Part shown: positions 25,000 to 35,402 of the stretch, one piece after another
Position numbering within the stretch: position 1 is the stretch's first letter
Layout of the letters: the number at the start of each line of letters is the position of its first letter
Assembly: GCA_949316495.1 (NCBI GenBank)
Contig: OX439007.1
Coordinates: 10,568,049-10,632,048, forward strand
Length of the DNA stretch: 64,000 nucleotides
Origin: Amphiduros pacificus
Lineage: Eukaryota; Annelida; Polychaeta; Phyllodocida; Hesionidae
Reading direction: 5' to 3'
Notes under the pieces: model-generated
Told to the model about the DNA's origin: nothing
What the model saw: only the letters and a program-made list of their open reading frames with translations
Database searches by the model: none
Translations under genes and position numbers: made by a program

Positions 25000-25940
25000 G
25001 GCAAGAACATGTGAGTGCAGTGTTCAGGCTGACAGATCTCTCAAGTTGGTTCTGGTGGAAGGATCTCAAGAGTCCGAAGGACGAGTGAGATCCTTCCACC
25101 AGAACCAACGAGAGAGATCTGTCAGCCTGAATACTGCACGAACCTATGTTCTTGACTTTATCTCATACTTAACTCCTACAGATAGGTATGAGATAAAGGT
25201 TTTGGTTTGATGTCCAATCTATTTAAAGCAAAACAGAGAGGAAAACATTGCAGCATGTTGGGACCTATGTTGTGTGTGTCAAACAACATAAACAATGCCA
25301 CGCCCCCTTTTTAATGACGTCACACTGACGTCACAATGACGTCATTATAACATATAATTTATTATGTTATGACGCCATTGAGATGTGGTCATAGTGCCAC
25401 TCTATATTGTGAGATCCTTCCACCAGAACCAACGTGAGTGATCTGGCAGCCTGAACACTGCACAAACCTATGTTCTTGACTTTATCTCATACTTAACTCC
25501 TGCAGATAGGTATGAGATAAAGTTTTGGTTTGATGTCCAATCTATTTAAAGCAAAACTGTGTGGAAAATATTGCAGCCTGCATGGACCTATGTACCGACC
25601 TATGTTGTGTGTGTCAAACAACATAAACAATGCCACGCCCCCTTTTTAATGACGTCACACTTAATGACGTCATTGCCACATATATTTTACTATGTAATGA
25701 CGTCATTGAGAGGTGGGCATTGAGATCCTTCCACCAGAACCAACTTGAGAGATATCTGTCAGCCTGAACACTGCACTCACATGTTCATTTCTTAAGATCT
25801 GTACTTTTTACAATGTTAACACTGGTCTGGTATATAAACCATCTGCGGTAGATAAATATGAGATAAAGTCAAGAGCATGGGTTCATGCAGTGTTCAGCCT
25901 GACAGATCTCTTTTGTTGGTTCTGGTGGAAGGATCTCAGT
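25000..25940. repeat. Palindromic multi-arm repeat block with CRE clusters
   Basis: A ~54 bp arm (GCAGTGTTCAGGCTGACAGA through GTTGGTTCTGGTGGAAGGAT to CTCA) occurs five times: direct at about 25015-25066 and 25889-25938, inverted at 25086-25139, 25411-25464 and 25724-25779. The first two face each other across an ~18 bp loop and form a near-perfect hairpin. Two ~315-330 bp copies of a unit (25086-25410 and 25411-25723) share TATCTCATACTTAACTCCT and an inverted AGGTATGAGATAAAG. A MITE-derived, partly duplicated element is the likely origin. Confidence 0.75.
25315..25344. promoter_or_regulatory. Three perfect CRE sites (TGACGTCA) in 30 bp
   Basis: TGACGTCA occurs at 25315-25322, 25326-25333 and 25337-25344, an 11 bp spacing that puts all three on one helix face. 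The diverged second repeat unit keeps three at 25650-25657, 25665-25672 and 25698-25705. TGACGTCA is the established CREB/ATF site. Function here is inference. Confidence 0.55.
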
Positions 25941-25971
25941 CGTCATTTGGACCAAGGATGATTTGCAAAAG

Positions 25972-26058
25972 TAGTTCGGCAGAGGGGTGATCTGCGAAAG
26001 TAGTTCGGCAGAGGGGTGATCTGCGAAAGTAGTTCGGCAGAGGGGTGATCTGCAAAAG
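25972..26058. repeat. 29-bp triplication
   Basis: Three tandem copies of a 29 bp unit, AGTAGTTCGGCAGAGGGGTG then ATCTGCGAA. Confidence 0.9.
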
Positions 26059-26316
26059 AATATCTCATAGGTGCAGAACACTCTCTTGAAGCACCAAGTA
26101 TGAGATAAAGTAAACTATGATACCGTATAGAAAAGATCTGAAAGACCATTAAGAAACGCATATTCCAATCATACCAATAACGATGTTTATTTACAACAGT
26201 GCGTTTACAACAATGTCATTCTGCGTTTAAAAAGTAACGCCAATAATTTAATGTTATTCTTATTTATTACAGAAACCTCCAAAGTTTGACGTGACCGCCA
26301 ACAACCGACAATCAAA

Positions 26317-29300
26317 ATGGGCAAGTATAACGTGGTTTAGATAAATAATAGTGAAGATTCTATAACTCTGTCACAGGCAACTGACATGCGTCTAAATAAA
26401 ATATTCACCTGGACTGGAAAATGTCATAGTACATCACAGATAATATACATTGGTTACTGTCTTAAATGGTATTCGATCCCATTCATGCTTAAGTAACATT
26501 TGCGATATTTCTTGGAGAACCATCGAATTTGCACGAATTCAGTCATATAAAATAAACACGAATTCTGTCCGTGTTAAAGAGCGCCAAAGCATTGTCATCG
26601 TATACCAACTTTGGTGACAAAATACACGTAACAAGATGATTTATTTGTTTCACTGCGAATCAAAGTAGAATTGCAACAAATTACAACAATCAACAACAAA
26701 GTATAACAAATCAATAGGATTTTGACAGTTCCATTATCTTTACCATAACTTTGCTGTGAATGTTGTAGTTGAAAACATTTCTTGGGGCGATCATTAGGCG
26801 ATTTCTGATTAGCAAAACCGAAGCATAAAGACCGGACTGGGTTGGGTCTCAACCCTACAAGTAGCCTAATCATTATTGGGACCGGGTACGAGACTATATT
26901 ACTAGACGAGACTATATAAACTCACAACCATACAGTCTTAGTATCCACTCCCTTAATGTCAACCGATATTTTTCTCGCGAGATTTACTCCAACAAAACGT
27001 CTTTATATGTTTATTCTTTGAGCATATTCTGATTTTAGTTTATGGAATAAACAAACAATTTTTTTTTTTTTTTTCATTTTTCATGACTACATCATGGCAA
27101 TTCATTGCTCTTATCCAAATCGAGAAAAAAACACTCACTAAAATACATCACAAAGATACCTTACCTATTTTTAAAGTTGAGATGATCGCCAGATATTCTT
27201 GAGGTGACAACGATCCACCTGATTGGTCAAATTATTTTAGTTCTCCACGCAATTTCGCCACAATGTGACTTTGGCGGTCCAAGTCGTGTTTCCTCGTGTA
27301 TAGTAATGCTTTTTTTGTATTTCTATTGATACTGAAATAATTTAGATTACGTGTAGGGATTTACCTACTACATTCCTTTTTGCAGTTTTTAGTGTTCTCC
27401 AATCACCAATCGGCATGCCCAAATAGGTGTTCTGGAGAGCATCACAGGAAATCGGAGACATTGAATATGAAATGAGTAGTACAAAACTTCCTATTGCAGT
27501 GGGTACATGGTGTTACTTTCACCCAGCATAAATGGCGCCAGAAATAGAACACATTCTACAATTTATATATATATTCAAGAGATAATTTTAGCACCTTTCT
27601 CTGACGAAATAAATAAAATATATGAAAATTGGCAGACAGAAATCAGCTTTCCAGTGAGTTCATCTATTATTTGTTAAATCTCAAACTTGACGGACTTTTC
27701 ATTTTATTTCCTGCATTAATTTTTTTCTCTATGCATTATATAAATTAACCAACAATAAGTTGTTATTCTGGACATTGTTTCAAAATAGTTCAGCATATCA
27801 AAAGTTCCTCTAATTTCCCTTGCAAATTGGTCCAAAATTAAAAATTGCTCTAATATTGTTAATTTGGAATGGATTTTGATGAATAAAGATTCTATGAGCT
27901 CGTTTTTGAACGATGCAGATGATTCAATATTTACATTTATAATACAATCCACAGAAATAGAAGTTTCATTTTCAAAGTCATTCAAAGGTCACTTCAAGAT
28001 CACTGGCAATATTTTATAAAAATAGTCTACAAGGTCCACATTCAGTCATGTATCATTTGTGGATGTGTCCCACACTGTAACAACGTTATATGCCTATGTC
28101 TGTCATTTCTACTGATGGTCTGATTTTAGTACTTTTTATGTCAAATCCTGTTGGCTTTTTTAAATACCCTTTCAGTGGTAATTCATATTTTATGTATAAT
28201 TATATCCAAAGTCTCCCATAAAAGCTTGATTGTTCTTTGGATGACATTAAATAAAGGAAATATATACACTTCACATCAGGCGCCAGTCAAATCCATTAAA
28301 ACGGCCGACTTGAACCCGTTTAAGCAAGAGCTCTACCTACCCCACCAAACTTTTCTTTGGTTGAAAAAGAAGTGACCCTGCATATTCCACAAACCCCTCC
28401 AGATCATCTATCTGGGGTTGCCAATTGGTGATTGGAGAACACTATGTAGTTTTGGTTATTTGATTTGATTTGATATATCATGTTGGCCGCTCCACTTATG
28501 TCTCGTGGGCACTTAAAATATAGCTTATAGACAGTATAAGATACATGTTTGTTGCCTTGAGCCAGGGGTGGATCCAGGATTTTTTACCCCGGAGAACTCA
28601 AATGTGCTCTGAAAAAAGGGGGAGTTCCAGTTTCCAAAACCTGGATCCGCCACTGCCTTTAGCGTCACGTGACGTATGGAGTGTGCATTTCAGATCACCT
28701 ACAGAGGAGTGCGAAGGAAATTCAGCGGGAGATGGAGAAACTCTACATCAGCAAGGACTTCAAGGCCATGTCTGAGCACTACACGGAGAACTGCAAGCTG
28801 TACATGCAGGGGAATGACGAACCATACTGCGGACGAGATGGTATTCAGGCTTACATATCTAGATTTTCATTATTTTATAAAATATTACAAACAAAAAAAT
28901 TCCATACCCCCCTGCCAATCTTCATTATAAATGATTAAATTTAGAGGAGTTGTATAGTTCTGGTTCCAGTAAAATGGGGAAAAAACAATATAGAGATCGG
29001 TAATCGGCTTTCTCAAATAATAAATGTAAATCTTAAATTTTAAAACATCATTCATTGACAAACATCATTTTTCCTGCATTGGCTATAACTAAGAATATCA
29101 CATTCTAACAAGTTAATCTTTGATTTGTAGGTGTGTTGAGGGCCCTTGGATGTTTCCATAATTATGGAGTAGCCAAGGTAACAACCACTCAGGACGAACT
29201 GATTTATGGTGGAGGGGACACAGCCCTGCAGATCGGCAGATTCACGTGTTTTGATCACAACGGGGTCAGCATGGCAGATGGGAAGTAAGTTATACTGATA

Positions 29301-32300
29301 CAACAGACGAAAGAGTTATACCGGAACAAGAGGTGTTCAGTAACACTTGCCAGAACAACAGGTATTCAATAACATGGCTAATTATTAGTGATGCCAACAT
29401 GGCAGATGGTAAGTGATGCCCACATGGCTCATGGTAAGTGATGCCCACATGGCTAATGGTAAGTGATGCCCACATGGCTAATGGTAAGTGATGCCAACAT
29501 GGCTCATGGTAAGTGATGCCAACATGGCAGATGGTAAGTGATGCCCACATGGTTCATGGTAAGTGATGATCACATGGCTAATGGTAAGTGATGCCAAGAT
29601 GGCCGATGGAAAGTGATGCCAACATGGCTCATGGTAAGTGATGCCAACATGGCTCATGGTAAGTGATGCCAACATGGCTAATGGTAAGTGATGCCAACAT
29701 GGCTCATGGTAAGTGATGCCAACATGGCTCATGGTAAGTGATGCCAACATGGGTAGTGGTAAATGATGATACTCCACTCATTTATTCATTAGACAGTGCT
29801 CCACATCTGATCTTCAAAGAAATTATCACAAGAAAATCTTATTGTTATAATGTCCATCAGCATGAATGAGTGACATAGCGCATGTAACAGGTTTATACCT
29901 TTGGGAGGAGCGGACGTCCAGAAACCACCCTGCAGAGCACTTTCAGTGACATTTAATATTGGCCGTGTTTGACTTCCATTCACCAAATCAACCACACAGA
30001 ATGCCATTTTTTCAAAAATTATAAAAAAAATAGTATTTAAAGGAAATGGGCATGAAATTATCCAAATGGTAAAAGGTGTCATAGGTCATTTTAATGATTG
30101 GCCACTTTTAGTGATGTGTTTCATTGAGATATTTATAAAAGGATTTCAATAACTTCCTCATATTGTTGAAAAAAATTAAATACATGAAATATTTTAGAAA
30201 TACATCAGCTACTAAATGTTATAACCCAATTGACTCCACATTCAATATATTTTTTATTATAATTTTTTCAATAATTTCTATTCATGACTAATTTTCTCAT
30301 ATTTATCAGGGAATATTTCTTCTTTTTTAGGTATTATTATGACAAGAGTAACTTATTGCTGATTATTTTCTGAAATTAGATTAATATTTAATTTATCTAA
30401 TACCTCAAAAATAAATGTTAGGTCAAATTAAAGTCCGTCATTTTGTCACTTTTTTAACCCTACTGATTTAAACTATTTTTAATCATTTTAACTTCATAAT
30501 AAATCTTGAAATTGACGGACATTTTTTTCAATTTCTTTTTAGTATTAATGTGTTTTTATGTGCAGTATTCTATATATTTTCAAACTAAACCCCAATAAGC
30601 TAGCATTTTTATATTATTTCAAAAAAACTTAGTATTATAGTATTTTCCTCTGTTCTCCCTTATAGATTGACCACAAAACTATAAATTGCTCTCAAATTGT
30701 TAATTATGAACAGATTTTGATGAATAAGGACTCTATGAGCTTGTATTTGTAAGATGTAGATAATAGGATAATAAAACATGTAGATAATTTCGTGGAAATA
30801 GGCTTTCTATTTTCAAGGTCATTGAAAGGTCACTTCAAGGTCACTGGCAATATTTGATCAAAATAGCCTAAGAAGGTTGACATTCGATCACATATCATTT
30901 GTAGATGTATATTGAGTAGTAAAAAAATTATAACCCTATGTCTGCCATTTCTAGTGATGCTTTGTAATAATGTAAAAGGCAGATGACCAGCCAAGCAGAT
31001 ATCCAAGTGCCAGAAGCGGGCTTTAATCTGATCCCATATCCTCGTATGAGTGTGCTCAGAACGATGACTATAATGTTCTAGCTATTCTAACTACCATATT
31101 GTATTTACAGGTTCCAGCTTCTGTTGAAGAGGATCGGTGGTCAGTGGTTCTGTCACAGAGACATGTCAAATATGGATGAATTTGGTAAAGGATTTTCTAA
31201 TGTGTTTTGCATGTTTATGTCAGTAACTCATTTTCATCTCACTACTTAAAACTACAACTCTCCAAATATTGAATGTGAGATTATTTGCAGATGTGGCCGG
31301 GCAGCTGCGTGAGTGCTTCAAGAAGTGGAACACTTTGTTCAGCGCTGGAGACTACAACCGCCTGGTGACTGAGATGTACACAGACGACTGCAAGATCAGT
31401 CTGCCTGGAAAACCCATGGTCTGCGGCAAGAAAGGTAACCTAGCTCAAATAGACTGGAACAAGACACTTTGGTCTGCGGCAAGAAAAGTAACCTAAATCA
31501 AAAAGACTGTAGCAAAATATCTTGGTCTGTGGCAAGAAAGGTAACCTAGCTCAAATAGACTGTAGCAAGACACTTTGGTCTGTGGCAAGAAAAGTAACCT
31601 AAATCAAATAGACTGTAGCAAAATATCTTGGTCTGTGGCAAAAAAGGTAACTTAGTTCAAATAGAGTGGCAGAATAGCATGGCCTGTGACAAGAAAGGCA
31701 GGCTAACATGTAACTCATGTAGTCTGTGGTAAGAAGTCTGCAGAGGACAATCATCCTGTCATGGGCAATCCATGTTGATTTTATGGTAAATGGAAATATA
31801 GCATTCCATGTATGTTCGGAGACAAAATTGATAAAAACCTACTTTTCAATAGTTTGTGACAAGAAAATTAAAACATGCCTTGTTCTATGACCGAAATGAA
31901 CTTAGCTTATATATGTCAATGGTAAGAATGAAATTAACCTTTTATTCCAGCTTTTGAATTTGGTTTGGTATGTTGGCCACTCCACTTTTATCTTAACCTA
32001 TGCAGCATCTGCGACTAGAAATAACCGAAAAGCCAACAAACAATAACATTAGGGTTGTTAACATGTGACTGTTTTCAGCTGTGCTTGCCACGATGAAGGA
32101 GATGATGGTCGCTCAACCAGATCATGCCAAGGGTCGCGCCGAGCAGCGCCAGGGAGAAGTCTTCAAAATATCTGATAATGTTGCAGCGGAAGTCGACTCA
32201 AAGTTCTGCATGAGAGATTGTCATGGACAGATCATCGATAAGGGCAGGTAGGCAAAACATATCTTAATAATAATACTATTGAAGTAAATTGGTTGTCACA

Positions 32301-33143
32301 ACTTCTGGGACCATAAGATCTTTACTTCTAGATTCTCTTCTTCAGCATAACAACTCTAAGACCATGATGATATGAAAAACACTTGTTTTTTATTCTCAAT
32401 ACAAAAGTTGTATGGTGAGAACAGCTTCCTACTATGAGGCTAAGCAGTCATGGCAGTTGAGACAATGGTGACAGACAATAGTATTTATTTCAACCAATCA
32501 GGTGACAGCTGACAAATCATTACAACAAGTGTCCATAGTAACACTTGCCACATAGTAACAATCACCAATCTACATGTCAACATCGCAGTTAAATTGAAAA
32601 GATATTTTCAAAACAAATATCATGAAGTTATAACAGTAAAATTATATAAAAGAAATGATAAATGATAAGGTAGAAAATGATAAATTGACTCGGGGGTAAT
32701 AAAAACATGAATTCGACATGTAAGCAGAATTTTGCATGTAGGCCCAAATTCCAGTCTGGGAAAATAGGTAGACGAATAAATTAAAAGTAAAAAGGTGATC
32801 AATATTAATTACATCCAATAGCAAGACTCCAGGTAAAAATTAATGACCAATGAAAATGCTTAGCTATGAATAACAAAATGAATAGCAAAATGAATATACT
32901 TTGGGTCCCAGCTCACTGCAAAGCACTTGTTAGAATACACTGGACAAGAAAGATACTTCTACAGCAGCCTTGTCCTCTGGTCTTGCCTGGCATGCTTCCC
33001 ACTCGCGCAGATAATGTGACGGATAATGTGAATAGTTTTCTTACAGATACATGGCCATCTGGAAGAAGGTCGGAGGATGCTGGCGTCTGCATTCTGATAT
33101 GATGAACTCCATCGAAAACTGCCCTGAACATGGCCACCAGTAG
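26317..33143 (+). CDS. Tandem NTF2-like (SnoaL/DUF4440-type) protein, 7 coding exons
   Basis: Predicted coding exons: 26317-26320 (ATG G; GC donor), 28694-28840, 29131-29284, 31111-31184, 31291-31434, 32079-32247 and 33047-33143 (stop TAG). They give 789 nt, 262 aa, all in frame across AG acceptors and GT donors except the first donor, GCAAGTAT. The protein is two copies of one ~130 aa alpha+beta unit: an amphipathic helix ([40 protein letters not shown]), a strand with YCGRDG/VCGKKG, then strands ending in W-F-CHRDM and W-R-LHSDM. This is the NTF2-like fold of the SnoaL/DUF4440 group, small enzymes or ligand-binding proteins. The substrate is unknown; no signal peptide, so probably cytosolic. 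Intron phases (1, 2, then 1) and positions match between the halves, proving internal duplication. The start exon is least certain; the first Met inside exon 2 is an alternative. Confidence 0.8.
27392..28442. mobile_element. 1.05-kb TIR element with TA target site, Tc1/mariner-like MITE
   Basis: GTGTTCTCCAATCACCAATC at 27392 faces its inverse at the right end, with 23 of 24 bases matching and weaker similarity for about 15 bp more inward. TA lies immediately outside both ends (27390-27391 and 28443-28444), as in Tc1/mariner insertions. No transposase frame is visible. It sits in the first intron of the NTF2-like gene. Confidence 0.65.
28563..28655. mobile_element. 93-bp hAT-like MITE
   Basis: Terminal inverted repeats CAGGGGTGGATCCAGG (28563-28578) and CCTGGATCCGCCACTG (28640-28655) match at 14 of 16 positions and start with CAG as in hAT elements. 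The 8 bp flanks CCTTGAGC and CCTTTAGC differ at one base and fit an 8 bp hAT target duplication. It lies 38 bp from the exon acceptor at 28693. Confidence 0.75.
28664..28673. promoter_or_regulatory. Perfect CLEAR-type palindrome GTCACGTGAC
   Basis: Ten-base palindrome identical to the CLEAR/TFEB consensus and containing an E-box CACGTG. It starts directly after the MITE target duplication and 20 bp before the exon acceptor at 28693. A regulatory role is inference. Confidence 0.3.
29385..29763. repeat. 25-bp minisatellite built from a splice donor
   Basis: About 15 units of 25 bp, GTAAGTGATGCCAACATGGC then TCATG. The unit matches the exon/intron junction just upstream (CAGCATGGCAGATGGGAAGT at 29268-29287). 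Units with CATGGCAGATGG are closest to the exon, so the array is derived from it. Each unit carries ATGGTAAGTGATG, a strong 5' splice-site look-alike. Confidence 0.9.
29764..30504. other. Intronic AT-rich sequence of the NTF2-like gene
   Basis: AT-rich intron sequence with no recognisable element; an open frame on the - strand (29789-30082) has no family resemblance. Confidence 0.4.
30505..30960 (+). repeat. Diverged second copy of the 27.67-28.12 kb repeat
   Basis: Shares ordered blocks with 27665-28125 (TTGACGGAC; ATAAATTGCTCT; GATTTTGATGAATAA; TCTATGAGCT; AAAGGTCACTTCAAG; TCACTGGCAATATTT; CCTATGTCTG), same orientation, roughly 70% alike overall. It does not show the TIRs of the TA-flanked element, so it is a partial or older copy. 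Confidence 0.65.
31419..31690. repeat. ~53-bp tandem duplication of an exon/intron boundary
   Basis: Five to six copies of a ~53 bp unit starting inside the coding exon (GGTCTGCGGCAAGAAAG|GTAACC) and running into the intron (TAGCTCAAATAGACTG...GACACTT). Only the first is the true exon end. Later copies keep AAG|GTAACC or decay to AAAGTAACC. This is the second intron of the same gene that starts with a repeat of its own donor. Confidence 0.88.
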
Positions 33144-33239
33144 AGGGCGCCATGGGGTCTTCACTCCTTTAACCTGCAGAGGTCCGCAGTTAACACCAGT
33201 ACAGAAAAATATCGACATGACAGAGTACGACTCTGGTAG

Positions 33240-33377
<138 letters not shown>

Positions 33378-33663
33378 AGTGGGTTGAATGTCTGTAACTT
33401 AGGCTCAGAACACTGTACTTCACTATGCAGAACCTCAGTTTTATTTGTTTTATACAAGGTTTAACGATATGTTTGCACCTGAACTAATACAATTCAGACA
33501 TTTAAATTGATATCCACTTTGGTTGAAGCAATTATTCACTTGACAAGACGCATCAGTATTTGATTGCAGTGATCAATACTGTGGTATAGCGATAATTGTC
33601 AAGGTGAAAAGGTCAAAGTTCATCTTTAGAAATAGATTGTATGGGCCGAATAATGCAAAATAA

Positions 33664-33669
33664 AATAAA
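33664..33669 (+). terminator. Candidate polyadenylation signal AATAAA
   Basis: AATAAA about 520 bp after the stop codon of the NTF2-like gene, the first canonical signal downstream of the TA tract on this strand. Confidence 0.4.
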
Positions 33670-35189
33670 GGCAGTGAAGAGAGACAATGTGTTTTTTTAA
33701 TATTTGATTATATGGTGGTTTTATCTTGGCAATAGATAATTAACTATATAATTTTGAGTACGTTTTTTGCACGATATATTTGAATAGATGAATGATTTCC
33801 GAGCAACATACCAGCACAACATGCTTATCATTCGATATGGTATTAGATATTAAATAGGGTTTACAACAATAATTCACAGTACAATAACAGATAATAATGA
33901 AATGTTCTAAATCCCGAAGTAAATGGTGCAATGACATTACTCTGTTCTTACAAAATCAGACCAATGCTATATTAAATGATAGAGAAAAGGAGATGTCATT
34001 TGCATCAAATAATCATTTCATGCTGTTATTCTCAAAATATTGATTTAACTTTATATCAAATTAAACACAAACTGAGTACAATTATGCTTGACAAAATGTT
34101 TTAAATCAATGTGTTTAGTCCAAACACTTAAAATTTGTTTGTAGGGTATTTGTGGCAATTTCCTAAACATGAATCTATTTACTGACAGCCTCAACAGTTT
34201 AGATATCAAAATAAGTTTGTATGCAATTCAATATTTTTCTCAGATTGTGCAAATGATAAATAGGTAAAGAGCAAGGGCAAACTGGTCAAATAAAACAATA
34301 GTACTTTACCTGTGGCATTTGTACCCTCTTGACTTTCTGTTTCTCGGCTTTGTTGGCGAATGTAGCTTTAGCAAAAGACCATTGCAATGTGCTCTGAAGA
34401 ATGCCCAATTTATTCATGAAATTGAAACCCCGGCTATCTTCTTAGATTTTGGTTTTGGTTAAAAAACAAAACAGACACAATAAGAAGACATGTCAAGACA
34501 CAACAAGAATTGAATTATTTGTTTAAAAGAAGTAAACATTGGCAATTCCAAATCTGTTCTAATTGTATCACTATGGTAGCATCACATAGATTGTATAGTG
34601 TGAATTATAAACCTCCCTTTCACAAACACCATCCCTGATTCCAGAAGTGGAGAAATCAAGAGCCAGCAACATGGAAGATGTGAAAATATCATAATTTATT
34701 TCAACTTATGTAAATATATAATAAATATTGAAACATAACCCCAGTTATCAGTTATAGCAACTTATTACACTATTGCATTGGACTAGTTTATTAGTTTGTT
34801 GTGATTGGAAAATAATAAGCTATGGACTTCAGGTATATATAGACAGTATTTACATAATGGTAAAGTGGATGGATGTGTCTCTTAATAGTGATATTCATTA
34901 AATTGTACGTGATGGCAATATCAGGTCTGTTGTTAAACTATATCTGGATATCCGACAAAAGAAACAATCACATAAGAAACACCTTAATATATAATACAAG
35001 AATAATCAAATTAATATAAAATTATCTGATTTTAAACTTTTAAATGCATTATCAAAACTATGGTTACAATTATATGATAACAGATGTAGTGGAATGCACA
35101 AAGCAGTTATTGGTCTTGGCTTGACTACAGTGCATATACATAAATGAAAGCATTTATATTTCAAAATATCAGGACATAGTCATCAAACT
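33670..35189. other. AT-rich intergenic spacer
   Basis: Unique sequence; no gene, SINE or tandem array recognised. Confidence 0.45.
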
Positions 35190-35402
35190 TTATTTCCTGT
35201 TCTGCCATTCAGTGTCTTCTGCAGGTAGGTTGATGAGAATAAAAGAGAATTCGAAAAGATCAATCACTTTGATTGAAAACTTGTTCATTATCTTTAATCT
35301 CATACCTTTGTCACTAAATAGCACAATAATGGTGAAAATATTGCTGGAGACACCAACTGCACTGATAACTAGAGAGATGATCAAATCCCAGCTCCATCTA
35401 TG
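35190..35402 (-). pseudogene. Rhodopsin-type GPCR fragment (TM1-TM2)
   Basis: The - strand reads a hydrophobic helix with the class A TM1 signature G-x3-N (VGVSSNIFTIIVLFS), then a basic loop (DKGMRLKIMNKFSIK) and the start of TM2 (VIDLFEFSFILINLP). This order and spacing is that of TM1-ICL1-TM2 in rhodopsin-like receptors, where NKFI-NQSIID-like loops are common in marine invertebrate families. The usual NxxxxD core of TM2 is poor and the frame ends in a stop soon after. I see no TM3-TM7 downstream, so this is a relic or an isolated exon. Ligand class unknown. Confidence 0.45.

Noticed and set aside
28545-28930. Three overlapping + frames at the second coding exon
   Set aside because: Only the frame reading [18 protein letters not shown] joins the downstream exons; the others are shadows.
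29290-29777. Antisense His-rich open frames ([14 protein letters not shown] repeats)
   Set aside because: Antisense readings of the 25 bp donor-derived minisatellite.
32866-33218. Open frames on both strands overlapping the last exon of the NTF2-like gene
   Set aside because: Other-frame shadows; the frame joined through 33047 gives the conserved W-R-LHSDM ending.
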